From assembly GCF_000499385.1 (NCBI RefSeq), contig NW_013651857.1, positions 1-12,961 on the forward strand: a stretch of DNA of 12,961 nucleotides. Reading direction: 5' to 3'. The notes beneath the pieces were generated by a model. It had not been told where the DNA came from, searched no databases, and saw only the letters and a program-made list of their open reading frames with translations. Each line of letters starts with the position of its first letter. The first letter of the stretch is position 1. The position numbers and the translations under genes were made by a program. Below, in pieces: positions 1-8,868 of the stretch. The stretch comes from Eimeria necatrix (taxonomy: Eukaryota; Apicomplexa; Conoidasida; Eucoccidiorida; Eimeriidae).

Positions 1-435
1 TGCTGTCGAAGCTACCAGCATATTTTACCTTCGAGCCCCACGAGGCCCCACCAGAAGGCATGCATGTATAGTGCTTGTTGAATTATGAGGAGCGGCAGCT
101 GCCATTTTGCGTAGAATTATTTCTACAGGATGCGTTGGCAGTGAAGGTATATCGCCGTGGACCAACTCTAACAAACCGTGAAAGACTTCTTCGTTAATCT
201 GATATTGTTGCGTTTGAATTGCGGCTTCGGCGGTGTGGACATGAAACATAGAAGAACGTCTACAGCTAGGGTGTATGTCGAACGGTGAGGACTGCAGTGG
301 TGAGTGGAATAGTACGCATTGTTTGTCCTTTCATAGATGCGTTCGACAGGAGCACTAAGCCTGCTGAGCATGTCGAGATAACACACGGCGGCGTGTTGTG
401 CGTTTGCTATTCACCGAGAAAATAGGATTCCGAGG
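1..435. other. No supported gene; left edge of window
   Basis: Only short overlapping minus-strand open frames (about 70 codons) occur here, no longer than chance predicts, and they match nothing I recognise. A GCATGCA heptamer (reverse of TGCATGC) lies at 58-64. A small imperfect inverted repeat (ACACG, 4-nt loop, CGTGT) lies near 384-397. I see no RNA gene, no repeat and no clear splice-site arrangement. Confidence 0.6.
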
Positions 436-795
436 TCAAACTAGCCACAACAAGAATCTACAGCGTCTCAGAAAGAGGGTCCGATAGATGTCTGCTATGT
501 ATTTTGACACCTGTGTGTTTTTTTGCGATGTTGGAGCCCACCACGCTGCCTGTGCCGTAGTGTTGCTGAAGCAGTTTCTCTTTCTCCGAATATCTCCAGT
601 TTGTGCAGATACAGCGGGATACACCGCACATTTAGTGGTTCGTTTACTGTTTCGTGAGCTGGAATGGAGATATTTGAAGCGCTCAGGTGTACAGACACCT
701 CGCAAAAGTTGAGGTCCACAGACACCTGGCAAATGCTGAGCTGTAGAGCCACGTGGGACTGGATCATGGGAAAAGCTGTGGCGTACAAACAACAT
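436..795 (-). CDS. Candidate open frame, 119 codons, unknown product, with a 9-residue tandem repeat
   Basis: I do not recognise this product. The frame is open from just below a TAG at about 907 down to a TGA at 436; its first ATG is at 795-793, giving 119 residues. The N-terminal part holds a nine-residue tandem repeat at residues 21-29 and 30-38, sharing the core GVC-P. It is encoded by the 27-bp DNA repeat at 681-734. The rest is basic, with several Cys (extra Cys lie upstream of the first ATG), and it ends in a hydrophobic, Arg-containing tail. If the true start is a spliced exon boundary, the frame can extend to 906, adding a Cys-rich segment. A run this long is not statistically exceptional in this window. 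The in-frame repeat is the only positive sign, and it could equally be a chance DNA repeat. Confidence 0.2.
   Translation of the reverse strand: MLFVRHSFSHDPVPRGSTAQHLPGVCGPQLLRGVCTPERFKYLHSSSRNSKRTTKCAVYPAVSAQTGDIRRKRNCFSNTTAQAAWWAPTSQKNTQVSKYIADIYRTLFLRRCRFLLWLV
681..734. repeat. 27-bp tandem repeat, two copies
   Basis: Units at 681-707 and 708-734 match at 21 of 27 positions without gaps. They share an exact 10-base core ACAGACACCT (691-700 and 718-727), and GCAAA follows one base later in both. The period is a multiple of three and keeps the minus-strand frame of 436-795 open. A degenerate third start (GCTGAG) follows at about 735, but the match fades quickly. Confidence 0.85.
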
Positions 796-906
796 TAATG
801 TAACTAGGAAGCAGGGTTGGAACCTCCTTCCAGTCAGCTGACAAGTTGCACAGCTGTTGCCCTTCAAACTGCATCCGACACGACAATCCGAGTTCGTTGC
901 TCTCAA

Positions 907-1671
907 CTAGTCTATGCACCATGGACCACAATTCGAACGCAGTATGGCTCACAAACGCACCAAAGGAAGCCTTTTGCCTATGCGCTCCACATGTAGACGA
1001 AGGAGAAATGAACACAGAGAGAGGCAAAACCGAACATGTGCTTGTACCTGTTTTAAGTCCTTTTTAACAAGTAGCTGCAATCAGTTGTTGGCCGGCGTTA
1101 GAAACAAGACCCGACTGTAGAGTTGCGTCATTTCGCAACAGTCTAATCAACAGAAACGATGCGCAGCCGACGAATGAAGTTGCAGAAGCCTGGACATGCC
1201 GCTATTTGGGAAGTAAGGATAGAACGATGGACACGCAGTTCTAAGGATCTTAACGTTTTGCCCAAGAGCACGCTGCACACTGTATGGCCGTTAAAAAAAC
1301 ATGTTCACCTGGAAAGCCTTTTAAGCGTTTTATAGGATATGCTAGTGCAATTAGTGACACGGTGTTGTAGTAGAGAATCTAGGTGTGGTACCGAATCTCC
1401 AGAGTTTGGCCCTTTTTTATTTTGCGCCACGTGATGGTAAGCGCAGGGTGTGAACACGTCTTGGAGTCATGCGGATGGGCATTCGAATGATGTCACGGCA
1501 TACCACGTGAGCTCTGTTCTCTCAGCAAGAAGGCAGGAAGAAAGCAGCCTTTTGTTGTGCCCATAATTCCTGACATTAGAAACGCTCGCTTTGTTGCAAG
1601 TCCAGAAGGCTTCTGTCTTGTGCAGCGGGACTTTGTCCAGATATATCGAAAGAGCCCTTGATGTTTGCATT
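907..1671. other. No supported gene; unique non-coding sequence
   Basis: Open frames here are 60-90 codons and overlap each other on both strands, as expected by chance. No protein family, tRNA-like B box or repeat is visible. Short homopolymers (A6 near 1294, T6 near 1413) are the only compositional features. Confidence 0.6.
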
Positions 1672-1962
1672 GCACACTCGGCGGTGTTTCTGTGCATTCA
1701 GAACTTTGGGGGACTGGCTGGGTTTTCACTTTCTACAGGACGTGTGTTCCGGACCCTAAGGCTATGATGAATTAGGTGTGCGCTGATAAGCGTATGATGG
1801 AGTCATTTCATTGTACACTCAGTGCACTCGGTGGCATTTTCGTGCATTCAGGACTTTGGGGGACTGGCTCGGCTTTCACTTTCTACAGGAAGTGTGTTCC
1901 GGATCCTAAGGCTATGATGAGTTAGGTGTGCGCTGATAAACGTGTGATGGAGTCATTTCATT
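1672..1962. repeat. Tandem duplication, 150-bp period (two 141-bp copies)
   Basis: Copy A (1672-1812) and copy B (1822-1962) align at a constant offset of 150 bp without gaps. About 15 of 141 positions differ, so identity is about 89%, and most differences are transitions. Shared landmarks include ACTTTGGGGGACTGGCT, TTTCACTTTCTACAGGA and GATGGAGTCATTTCATT. The 9-bp interval between copies (1813-1821) reads like a small extra duplication of the ACACTC/GCACTC start of the unit. No open frame spans both copies and no terminal inverted repeats are visible. This suggests simple segmental duplication rather than a transposon, older than the 613-bp duplication downstream. Confidence 0.95.
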
Positions 1963-2328
1963 AACCAATCTTACGTGTTCGGCTTGTGGAGTATAGAATT
2001 TTCCTGGTACTGACGGAGGTACTGAGATTACGCTTTCGGTCCGAGACCTCTCGCAAACCTGGATTCATGATTGAAAGCGCTCGCTAATGTTGGGATTGTG
2101 ATGCGTAGGTTAATGCTTCAGAGCTGTTGCGGACTTACGATTTGCGGGGCGTGTGCTGCGTTGAAATCACACAGGTTTGGAGGGCAATTGGCTCACAAGG
2201 GACCTTGACGCTAGAAAGACAGGGACGGCAGAGAAGTGCCACTTTTTCCATATTTTGTTGCAGATGTATTTGCGTTTTGTGTGCTCGCATACCTTTTGAA
2301 GGACAAATTGATGTTTAATATATGCATT
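1963..2328. other. Unique spacer between the two tandem duplications
   Basis: This 366-bp stretch separates the 150-bp-period and 613-bp duplications and shares no obvious long match with either. Short frames on both strands cross it, including a plus-strand run of about 63 codons from 2127, but none has support. It may be the ancestral left flank of the 613-bp unit. Confidence 0.55.
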
Positions 2329-2941
2329 TGCTTCGGGCGGTCTATTGGGAGCGCACTGGTGCAGCTTCCTGTGTACGAGCCACAGGATGACTGGCGATGC
2401 AAGCATTGTGCAAACCTGAATATATTTGTTTGATTTCGTATTGTTTTACTCATTCTCCTCATGCGTTGCTGTGTGGTACTGAAGAGCAACATTAATAATT
2501 GAAATTCTGCCATGTCCCAACAGAGTCTCTCTAGACTGCTTTCACTCTATCCCAGCTCGTACGCAAGAAAGCATAGTTTAGTTGAAAGAGCTGTGTCTCC
2601 GTAGACTGGAGAGCCACATAAACACTACAGAGGAGCAGCTTAGTACTTCATTCGTAAGCTGTCTTTATTATCAACCCATTAAAGAAAGTTCGCTTGAACA
2701 AAATAAAGTTCGCCCTATCGCATTCGATATGCACACTTGGAAATATATTTTTTTAGTTGTTGCGGACAGTTGGACCCGATTCCCTTGGGCGATTGAATGA
2801 TTGCGAAGTGTTCTCTATGCAGATTTCAAATTTGCTACACTTGTTCCGTTGCAAGCTTGTGTGTACACGATAAGCTTTCTTGAAGAATGTCACAAGCGGG
2901 TGACGCTTTGGTTCCGATAGTGATGAGCAGTACGCGTGGAA
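2329..2941. repeat. 613-bp tandem duplication, copy 1
   Basis: First copy of a head-to-tail duplication with a constant offset of 613 bp from TGCTTCGGGCGG to TACGCGTGGAA. It aligns to 2942-3554 with no insertions or deletions and 27 mismatches, so identity is about 95.6%. Differences are very uneven: one in 2329-2513, six in 2514-2741 and twenty in 2742-2941. The unit contains an AATAAA at 2702-2707, a short internal repeat of AAAGTTCGC, and a minus-strand ATG at 2513-2511 opening a frame through the conserved third. I recognise no known element. It has no terminal inverted repeats, and only one or two bases of microhomology appear at the junctions. Confidence 0.97.
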
Positions 2942-3554
2942 TGCTTCGGGCGGTCTATTGGGAGCGCACTGGTGCAGCTTCCTGTGTACGAGCCACAGGA
3001 TGACTGGCGATGCAAGCATTGTGCAAACCTGAATATATTTGTTTGATTTCGTATTGTTTTACTCATTCTCCTCATGCGTTGGTGTGTGGTACTGAAGAGC
3101 AACATTAATAATTGAAATTCTGCCATGTCCCAACAGAGTTTCTCTAGACTGCTTTCACTCTATCCCAGGACGTACGCAAGAAAGCATAGTTTAGTTGAAA
3201 GAGCTGTGTCTCCGTAGACTGGAGAGCCACATAAACATTACAGAGGAACAGCTTGGTACTTCATTCGTAAGCTGTCTTTATTATCAACCCATTAAAGAAA
3301 GTTCGCTTGAACAAAATAAAGTTCGCCCTATCGCATTCGATATGCACACTTGGAGGTAGTTTTTTTCAGTTGTTGCGGACAGTTGGATCCGATTCTCTTG
3401 GGTGATTGAATGATTGCGAAGTGTTCTCTATGCATATTTCAAATTTGCTACGCTTGTTCCGTTGCAAGTACGTGCGTACACGACAAGCTTTCTTGAAGAA
3501 TGTCACAAGCGGGCGACGCTTTGGTTCCGAGAGTGATGATCAATACGCGTAGAA
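2942..3554. repeat. 613-bp tandem duplication, copy 2
   Basis: Second copy, directly abutting copy 1 at 2941/2942 with no spacer. Homology stops at about 3555, where the sequence turns into unrelated AACCTCGTCC. Many changes relative to copy 1 are C/T or A/G transitions, with clusters at 3355-3367 and 3469-3475 (copy 2 coordinates). The conserved minus-strand frame from 3126 down to 2944 is kept with only a Gln/His change. The AATAAA is retained at 3315-3320. Confidence 0.97.
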
Positions 3555-3711
3555 TAACCTCGTCCAGGAGTGATGGCACTGACTTAAGCTTCGAACGCTG
3601 TATGCGAACGAGCCATATCAAGAGAATGTGCATACACATTTGTGTCTTTTGTGCTGTTGTATGCTCACGAGCACCTTCCGAATACTCACGGGACATGTAC
3701 CATTTCAGATG

Positions 3712-4053
3712 CTATTCCAGTTGAATCGCTTTGTTCTTGTCATCAAAGAACTTGATTGAGTAATGCCTTTCGTGCGCCCATGGAAAATCATGGCAGCACA
3801 AGCGTGCGGGCAGGAACTTTGTTTGGGCTGTCGAAAAACGCCGTGGCGGCAGTCGCTCGAAACACACAAATAAACAACAGTTTCTGTTGGTTGCTGCGTT
3901 GAAAGCCTTCTCTTGTTGCTGCGTTGCAATATGTGAACTTTTGTAAGCTCGAGAAGACGCACCTATATTGCTAACCGCGCTATTAAAAAAAGATGGTATG
4001 TTCCCATGCTTCGGCAAAGACAGAGTTTCGCAAATTTGTTCGCCGTGGTCCAT
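3712..4053 (-). CDS. Candidate open frame, 113 codons, unknown product
   Basis: The frame is open on the minus strand from 4149 to a TAG at 3712; its first ATG is at 4053-4051 (starts MDHGEQ). The product would be soluble and mixed in charge, with a QQQ run, several Cys and a basic PPRR segment, and no membrane span or recognisable motif. The open length (145 codons without stops) is among the four longest in the window but still near what chance gives. A 12-bp direct repeat (GTTGCTGCGTTG at 3890-3901 and 3915-3926) lies inside. No splice or polyadenylation signal clearly supports it. Confidence 0.17.
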   Translation of the reverse strand: MDHGEQICETLSLPKHGNIPSFFNSAVSNIGASSRAYKSSHIATQQQEKAFNAATNRNCCLFVCFERLPPRRFSTAQTKFLPARLCCHDFPWAHERHYSIKFFDDKNKAIQLE

Positions 4054-4149
4054 CCAGGCACAAAGTGAAATTCGCGGCCACTTTTGCTTTATGTTGTGGG
4101 CTTTTGATTCATTACAGTTGTCTGTTGCTACATAGAAGAAAGCGCACAA

Positions 4150-5510
4150 ACCTTGCGGGAACGCCAGCAGTTAGCCGGCAAACCCGCGTCACTCGGCTGT
4201 AAAGGCAGTGCGACTGAGTTCTCGGAGAACTACAGAATTTTGCTAGCTTTGTGCCTAGCCATCGGATATTCTTTGCTTGCACCAACTCAGTCAAAAATGG
4301 AATTAGAAAACCGTGGATACGTTTGATAGCCTCAGGAGCACCTGAACAATATGGGCTTGTACTTGCTTGTGATGGGGATCGCTACCGCAAAATAGCTGGT
4401 GATGGGGCGACACTATGTTATTAGGCTTTTGAACCTGTGAAAGCATATGACTGTTCACTTGCTAATGGTTGTCATAGAGGTACAGTTCCCTGCTAATTCC
4501 CATTAAACCAGTATGTGAGTGCAAGTCTGTCCTCATGCTCGCAGCCTAATACCTGCAAGGCCAAGCAATGGAGTTCCGCAGAGCTCGTCCAGCCAAAGGG
4601 GCTTTTTCTCGGCTTGTGCTTCGTATGATTATCAGTACATAGAGAACCAGAGATTTCTGACTTCTGCTCTGCCAGATGACACCAATTCAGAAGAGCCTTG
4701 CAGAAGGTTCCTTTGAAATGTGCTTTCTCCGCTTGTTGAGGAGACTTTCTCTTGTGTTTTTTTTGCAGCTGCCTAGGAAAACCTGACGGCTCTTATTTTG
4801 TGTCTTCGTATTGAAATTAATGCAGACGGTGGGCTGAAACGCTGAAAGCGAATTCCTTAGAGCTTTAGAAGAATAGACTGCAGTGGACGGGATGGATCCA
4901 CTAACACGAAGAGTAGGGAAGAGTCTTCCTGAGCCTTAGCAAAGAAGGCTTGCCTGCCAGCATTCTATTCAGCTTGGTTTGGTGTTTCGGTGCTTTGCGG
5001 AATTCCAGCTTAAGCTGGAAAGGCGGAATGTGACCTAAAGTAACATATAGGCTTGATCTAGACCTGCAACTAATACTTCTACGTAAAACAGTGATGCAGC
5101 TAAATCTCTAAATAATTGAATCGTTAGTCCTCTACATTCATTCAGTACTTTATAGTCTTTGGAAAATGTGAGGTAGGATATAGGCTTCTGGCACATCCTA
5201 AAAAGGAACCTGCACATTGCTGTGTTATTTTCCCCATTGTCAAGGCGGTATGCCAGGCGGGTCATGCCAGTGAAGAGTGCTCCCTGAGTCTCAGGCGACA
5301 GGGAAGTTGCGCAAAATACACAAAAACCCGCTCAGCGTTCTCTTGCGGGATTGCAAAAACACAGTACAGATATAGTGTGGTAGATGTGAAACGGACAGTA
5401 AATGGTGTCGGGTTCTTAAGCTATATTGAATACGGCGAACACTGTTTTAATGACTGAGAATCACTTCAACTGCAACTGTCTTGAAAGTACAGGTAGGTAC
5501 TACTATAATT
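4150..5510. other. No supported gene; long non-coding stretch
   Basis: Open frames are 60-76 codons on either strand and none resembles a known protein. The stretch contains an exact 9-bp direct repeat GTGATGGGG near 4370-4398, a T8 run near 4757-4764 and the 18-bp palindrome at 5003-5020. A GTAGGT donor-like hexamer lies near 5493. Nothing else stands out. Confidence 0.6.
5003..5020. repeat. Perfect 18-bp palindrome
   Basis: TTCCAGCTTAAGCTGGAA equals its own reverse complement over all 18 bases, centred between 5011 and 5012. The flanking bases break the symmetry. A perfect palindrome of this size is expected only about once in twenty windows of this length at random. It could be a dimeric protein-binding site or chance; no gene start is close enough to say. 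Confidence 0.9.
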
Positions 5511-5565
5511 TCTCTGCAAGAGCTTTTGCCAGACAACGGCGACACCAGATAACAAGCGTCAGCTT

Positions 5566-5989
5566 ATGAGCTGGCGGTTCAAGCCACGATGTTCTGTCAG
5601 CACTTTAAGCATGTCGCTGGACATGACACCAAAAGCTTATAGTGCTTTTGTCATTTATGCAGTTCTGGGGGCTGCACTGTACGCGAGAGAAGAAGCAGTT
5701 GCAGCCAGAGGGCGCTTCGTTAGCTTTATGAAATTCATCTTGTGCAGCGTAATATAATTGGCTACTATCCTGAATTAATTCCGAAGTGCTTTCATTATTT
5801 ATTCCTAAGAGTTGGATGACTCACAGAAATGCCTTATTTTTGGCTGTTCGTAAAAAAGGCTCAAAACGGCGTCGATCAGTTGACTTATCGCATGTTGATA
5901 CTACATTTGATGCGGAGATAGTTTACAAAGCAAACCTTGGACGTTTTTCAGATATTAACAACTTCTGCAGGTCAGATTTGCGGATATAA
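5566..5989 (+). CDS. Candidate two-exon open frame, about 120 codons, unknown product
   Basis: The first segment starts at ATG 5566; its frame is open from about 5511, after a TAA. It runs to 5748 and includes a hydrophobic stretch (AFVIYAVLGAALYA) followed by an acidic/alanine segment. GTAATA at 5749 and CCTAAG ending at 5809 would remove a 61-nt T-rich intron. This joins phase 0 to phase 0 and continues from SWMTHRN to a TAA at 5989. The second part is basic then mixed (KKGSKRRRS). Without splicing, the frame stops at 5757. The intron is my inference: GT and AG pairs of matching phase are common, and an unspliced reading leaves only two short frames. No family is recognised. Confidence 0.2.
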
Positions 5990-6098
5990 ACAGATCATAC
6001 GCAAGCGTCAGCCTCATGTCCTTTCTTGCTGTGGTAATGTTTCTGTTTGAGTTGCAAGCGCTCCTAGCAGAGATGGTCGTGATATTATCTAATCCAAA

Positions 6099-6305
6099 AT
6101 GATGGCTTCAGGGCGTAAGTCTTCTACATCTTCGCTGCTGCTGCATAGAATTGCTGAGCTTGCTCCGAAAGAAAATAGTGGCCATGTCGTTTGTGAGCGC
6201 GCTGCTGCGCGTTGCTACAATTCGCAGACGAATGGGCTTCTACATTCCTCTGCACGGCGGAAGGTTGTAAGCCATGTTCCATTTGAGGAGAACTGCAAAA
6301 ACTAG
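6099..6305 (+). CDS. Candidate short open frame or exon, 68 codons, unknown product
   Basis: The frame starts with a double ATG in a CCAAAATGATGG context, which resembles the CAAAATG start context reported for apicomplexans. A TAA lies just upstream at 6090-6092, so this is either a true start or the reading begins at an acceptor such as CTTCAG at 6111. The product is Ser-rich at the N-terminus (SGRKSSTSS) and basic. GTAAGC at 6267 is a good donor in phase 0 and could skip the TAG at 6303-6305. No known domain is seen. Confidence 0.15.
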   Translation: MMASGRKSSTSSLLLHRIAELAPKENSGHVVCERAAARCYNSQTNGLLHSSARRKVVSHVPFEENCKN

Positions 6306-6369
6306 TAAAATGGTCAGAGAATCATATATTCATGCTCATTGCGCAGCCGCCACTCAAACGACAAAATGA

Positions 6370-6630
6370 CGGCGTACAAGTTCACTAGAGAGTCACGCCA
6401 CTGATTTCGTATGTTCATCTCTACCTTCTGAAGTTAGGTCCAAAATGTGCACTAGCAAGCCCACGTTGCGCTCTGGTTCCTACGTATCTCAAGATATCAT
6501 TCTTAACACATTTTGTACAGACTGTGAGCGAATGTCATCAACACCTATCTGCAGAAGACGATGTACGAGCGTAGCACTTCTACACAGCTCACGCGACGGA
6601 ATGCGTATCCAAAAGTGGGAGCATGAATAG
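6370..6630 (+). CDS. Candidate open frame or terminal exon, about 86 codons, unknown product
   Basis: This frame is open from after the TGA at 6367-6369 to the TAG at 6628-6630. The first ATG is at 6445, again in a TCCAAAATG context, giving 61 residues. The segment is rich in Ser, Thr, Arg and Cys. An AG at 6389-6390 would accept in phase 0 from the GTAAGC donor at 6267 and fuse it to the upstream candidate frame, although the tract before that AG is not pyrimidine-rich. No recognisable family. Confidence 0.13.
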   Translation, partial: RRTSSLESHATDFVCSSLPSEVRSKMCTSKPTLRSGSYVSQDIILNTFCTDCERMSSTPICRRRCTSVALLHSSRDGMRIQKWEHE

Positions 6631-8471
6631 GCACTTCAGTGCTTCTGCTAAAGGTGTTAATTGGGAATCATGTGGAAAGGGCCTCAGCCATGGGAGGCAC
6701 GGAAATACAATAGTTGCATCTTTGGTCCTCGAAGGCCAAAATATCAAAGCCCATACTTTGTGTGGCTCGTGAGACGTTCCACGAAGCTAGTGAGACTATC
6801 TGAAATTAATATCTAGACGCGTACAAAGAAAGGTTGTGAGCATTTGTTGATAGAGCATATGCTCATGGGCAGAAACGGGAGCAAAGGCTGGACGTACGTG
6901 GTGACACAAATGGAAATTCACTAGCTTGCAAAAGCACTGCCGGCGTATTCTTCCACAGTGCCGCTTGCTCAATACGGTGTCCTTCTCAATATAAGCAGTC
7001 ATGCCGTACTCGTTAATGATTTACTGCACTACTGAACACGCTGTTCGCGGTTGTCCCGCAGTTAAAGCTTGTTGCGCAATTTAGTGTGTTGGGGTGAAGT
7101 CCGTACGATTTTTGTTCAAGGATTTACATCCAAAAGACCGGTTTGTGAGCGGTGACTCCGCAGTGGATCCATCCAGCTGCACGGGGACTGGAGCATCGAC
7201 TACATATGTAAAATTTCCGTGAAGTGTTCTAATTAGCCTTGCTGGACTTTCCAAAATATGGGCGCACATTTTCGCCAATGCTAGTCTTACGATGGGATGC
7301 AGTATAAGCGGCGGCTATGTACTGGGGGGCTGAGCTATTATTGATTTGATTGCGCTGCAGAGAACAGTTGAGACCAAGACGACTGTGAATAGCGGCGCTC
7401 TTTGGAAGTGATTACGACGGATAGAGCAATTTAAAAGTTCTAGATTACTAGGCTTCGTTGCTTGCAAAGAAGCGCGGTTTTGTGCAGTTTACAAATCACT
7501 GCATTTTTTGTTTGCCACGCTCGGAGGCTAGCTTCAGAAGAACACTGGTTTGTTTCTGACTGGCGTCGAACAAATAAAGCATAGCCGTTTTGCCCTTACA
7601 GGGTGTGAGAGTGGAAGCCAGACCCGTGCACGCAAGAAGTTCACTGACGATTTGGCCAGCCGGGACTGTCATTTTGAGAAGGGCTGCATTTTTAGCTTAT
7701 TTCTTAGTTCGTCTCGGCTTTTGTTTCGTAGCATTGGACTAAAAGGACTGCACACTATTTTGAGCTATTCTTGTGGCCTCTGCGTCTCCCTTCAGGCAGC
7801 TCATTTCCTCAAAGTTTGTGTTTGGAGGATATCTTCATATGCAAATGCAGTTTTCATTTATTGGCACCTTTTCAGCTAAAACCAACGGCTGTTTGGCGGC
7901 TTTGTGTGGCAATGAAGGTGCTGCGATGGCTTTTCCGGAGAAAAGCTGGTGCGTGACAGTTTGCTCAGAAGTGTCTCACTTTGAGCAGGGAGGAGCGTTC
8001 GGCGATTGCATCAGACCAACAGGCTTCACAAAAGCCTTTCTACGGACTTGAAGAGCATGGAGACGTCGAATCACAATTGCGAATGAGGCAAATGTTGACT
8101 GTGCTAACTGGTTTTCTCTCGAAAAACTGTTATACGAAGATTTTTCCGTGGATAGAGACTTAACTCGCCAGCACGAGACGTTGTGCAATTGTCGCTGATT
8201 AAAGCTCGTGAGCTTTCGTCCGCTTAGAAGAAACAAAATTTGGCTATGTAGAATGTCCCATCCACGCGTGCGGAAGCATTTAACGAACAACTGGGAGCCT
8301 AAATGCCTTGCATTTATTCTTAGGACGAACGATTGAGGGAAATGTACCTACATAACAATGATCTTAGATATTCGTGCACCGGGCACGAGCAAATGTAGGT
8401 GCTTTGTGATGTCCGTGAAAGCTTGTACGCCTTCTTTGTATGAACTCGTTCTGAAACCTAAGCAGTCCTAA
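6631..8471. other. No supported gene; long stretch with overlapping short frames
   Basis: Frames of 60-109 codons occur on both strands and overlap heavily between 7550 and 8290, which argues against any one being real. The largest (7550-7879, plus) begins at a non-ATG codon and gives a Phe/Ser/Cys-rich product resembling nothing known. AATAAA lies at 7573-7578. A short inverted repeat, AAAGCTC-GT-GAGCTTT, sits at 8201-8216. No RNA gene is visible. Confidence 0.55.
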
Positions 8472-8498
8472 GTAACACAGCGCCGATGCAGCCATGTC

Positions 8499-8789
8499 AT
8501 GGAAATATTGCTACAGAAGCTGTTTGTGGAAGGATGCAGATATGGAGATCACTTTTGGCTATGCGCATATTGCGATGAAGCAGATATTTACTTCACGAGC
8601 ACCCAGTTCATGAATGAAACAAATGCTGCACTGATACTGACACAGAGCTTCCACACGCCAAAGCACACTGCTCATGCGCGTTTTGATCTTACTTTTGAAG
8701 TGTGTCTGCTTTGGATGATAAAAATTGCGTTCCGCAAGCTTCATAGTCCGACGCAAATGAATAACTTTCTTGTAATGCAGCGTCAATGA
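8499..8789 (+). CDS. Candidate open frame or terminal exon, 96 codons, unknown product
   Basis: ATG at 8499 follows an upstream TAA at 8469-8471; the frame runs to a TGA at 8787-8789. The product has aromatic and Cys residues near the N-terminus (FWLCAYCDEAD), a central Thr/His-rich part and a hydrophobic-basic segment (CLLWMIKIAFRK). An AATAAA hexamer at 8863-8868, about 75 nt past the stop, is where a polyadenylation signal would sit if this were a last exon. Another ATG at 8494 lies in a different frame. I do not recognise the protein, and a minus-strand frame of 75 codons overlaps it. Confidence 0.22.
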   Translation: MEILLQKLFVEGCRYGDHFWLCAYCDEADIYFTSTQFMNETNAALILTQSFHTPKHTAHARFDLTFEVCLLWMIKIAFRKLHSPTQMNNFLVMQRQ

Positions 8790-8862
8790 ACAACAAAAAG
8801 GACCATCTCATGTGCAAACTCAGCTTGTGCGTGTCTTCTTATTTTATGTTCTGTGATACACA

Positions 8863-8868
8863 AATAAA
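8863..8868 (+). promoter_or_regulatory. Possible polyadenylation signal (AATAAA)
   Basis: An exact AATAAA lies about 75 nt downstream of the TGA that closes the 8499-8789 open frame. The hexamer is common by chance and occurs elsewhere in the window (2702, 3315, 3869, 7573, 9367, 12722). Position alone makes this copy more interesting than most. Confidence 0.2.

Noticed and set aside
2329..3554. Transposon or LTR pair
   Set aside because: The two 613-bp copies abut directly with no internal region. I see no terminal TG...CA inverted repeats, target-site duplication or polyprotein fragment.
7550..8290. Several overlapping open frames of 60-109 codons on both strands
   Set aside because: They overlap in three phases and on opposite strands. 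The longest has no ATG start, and none has a family signature, splice support or repeat that favours it.
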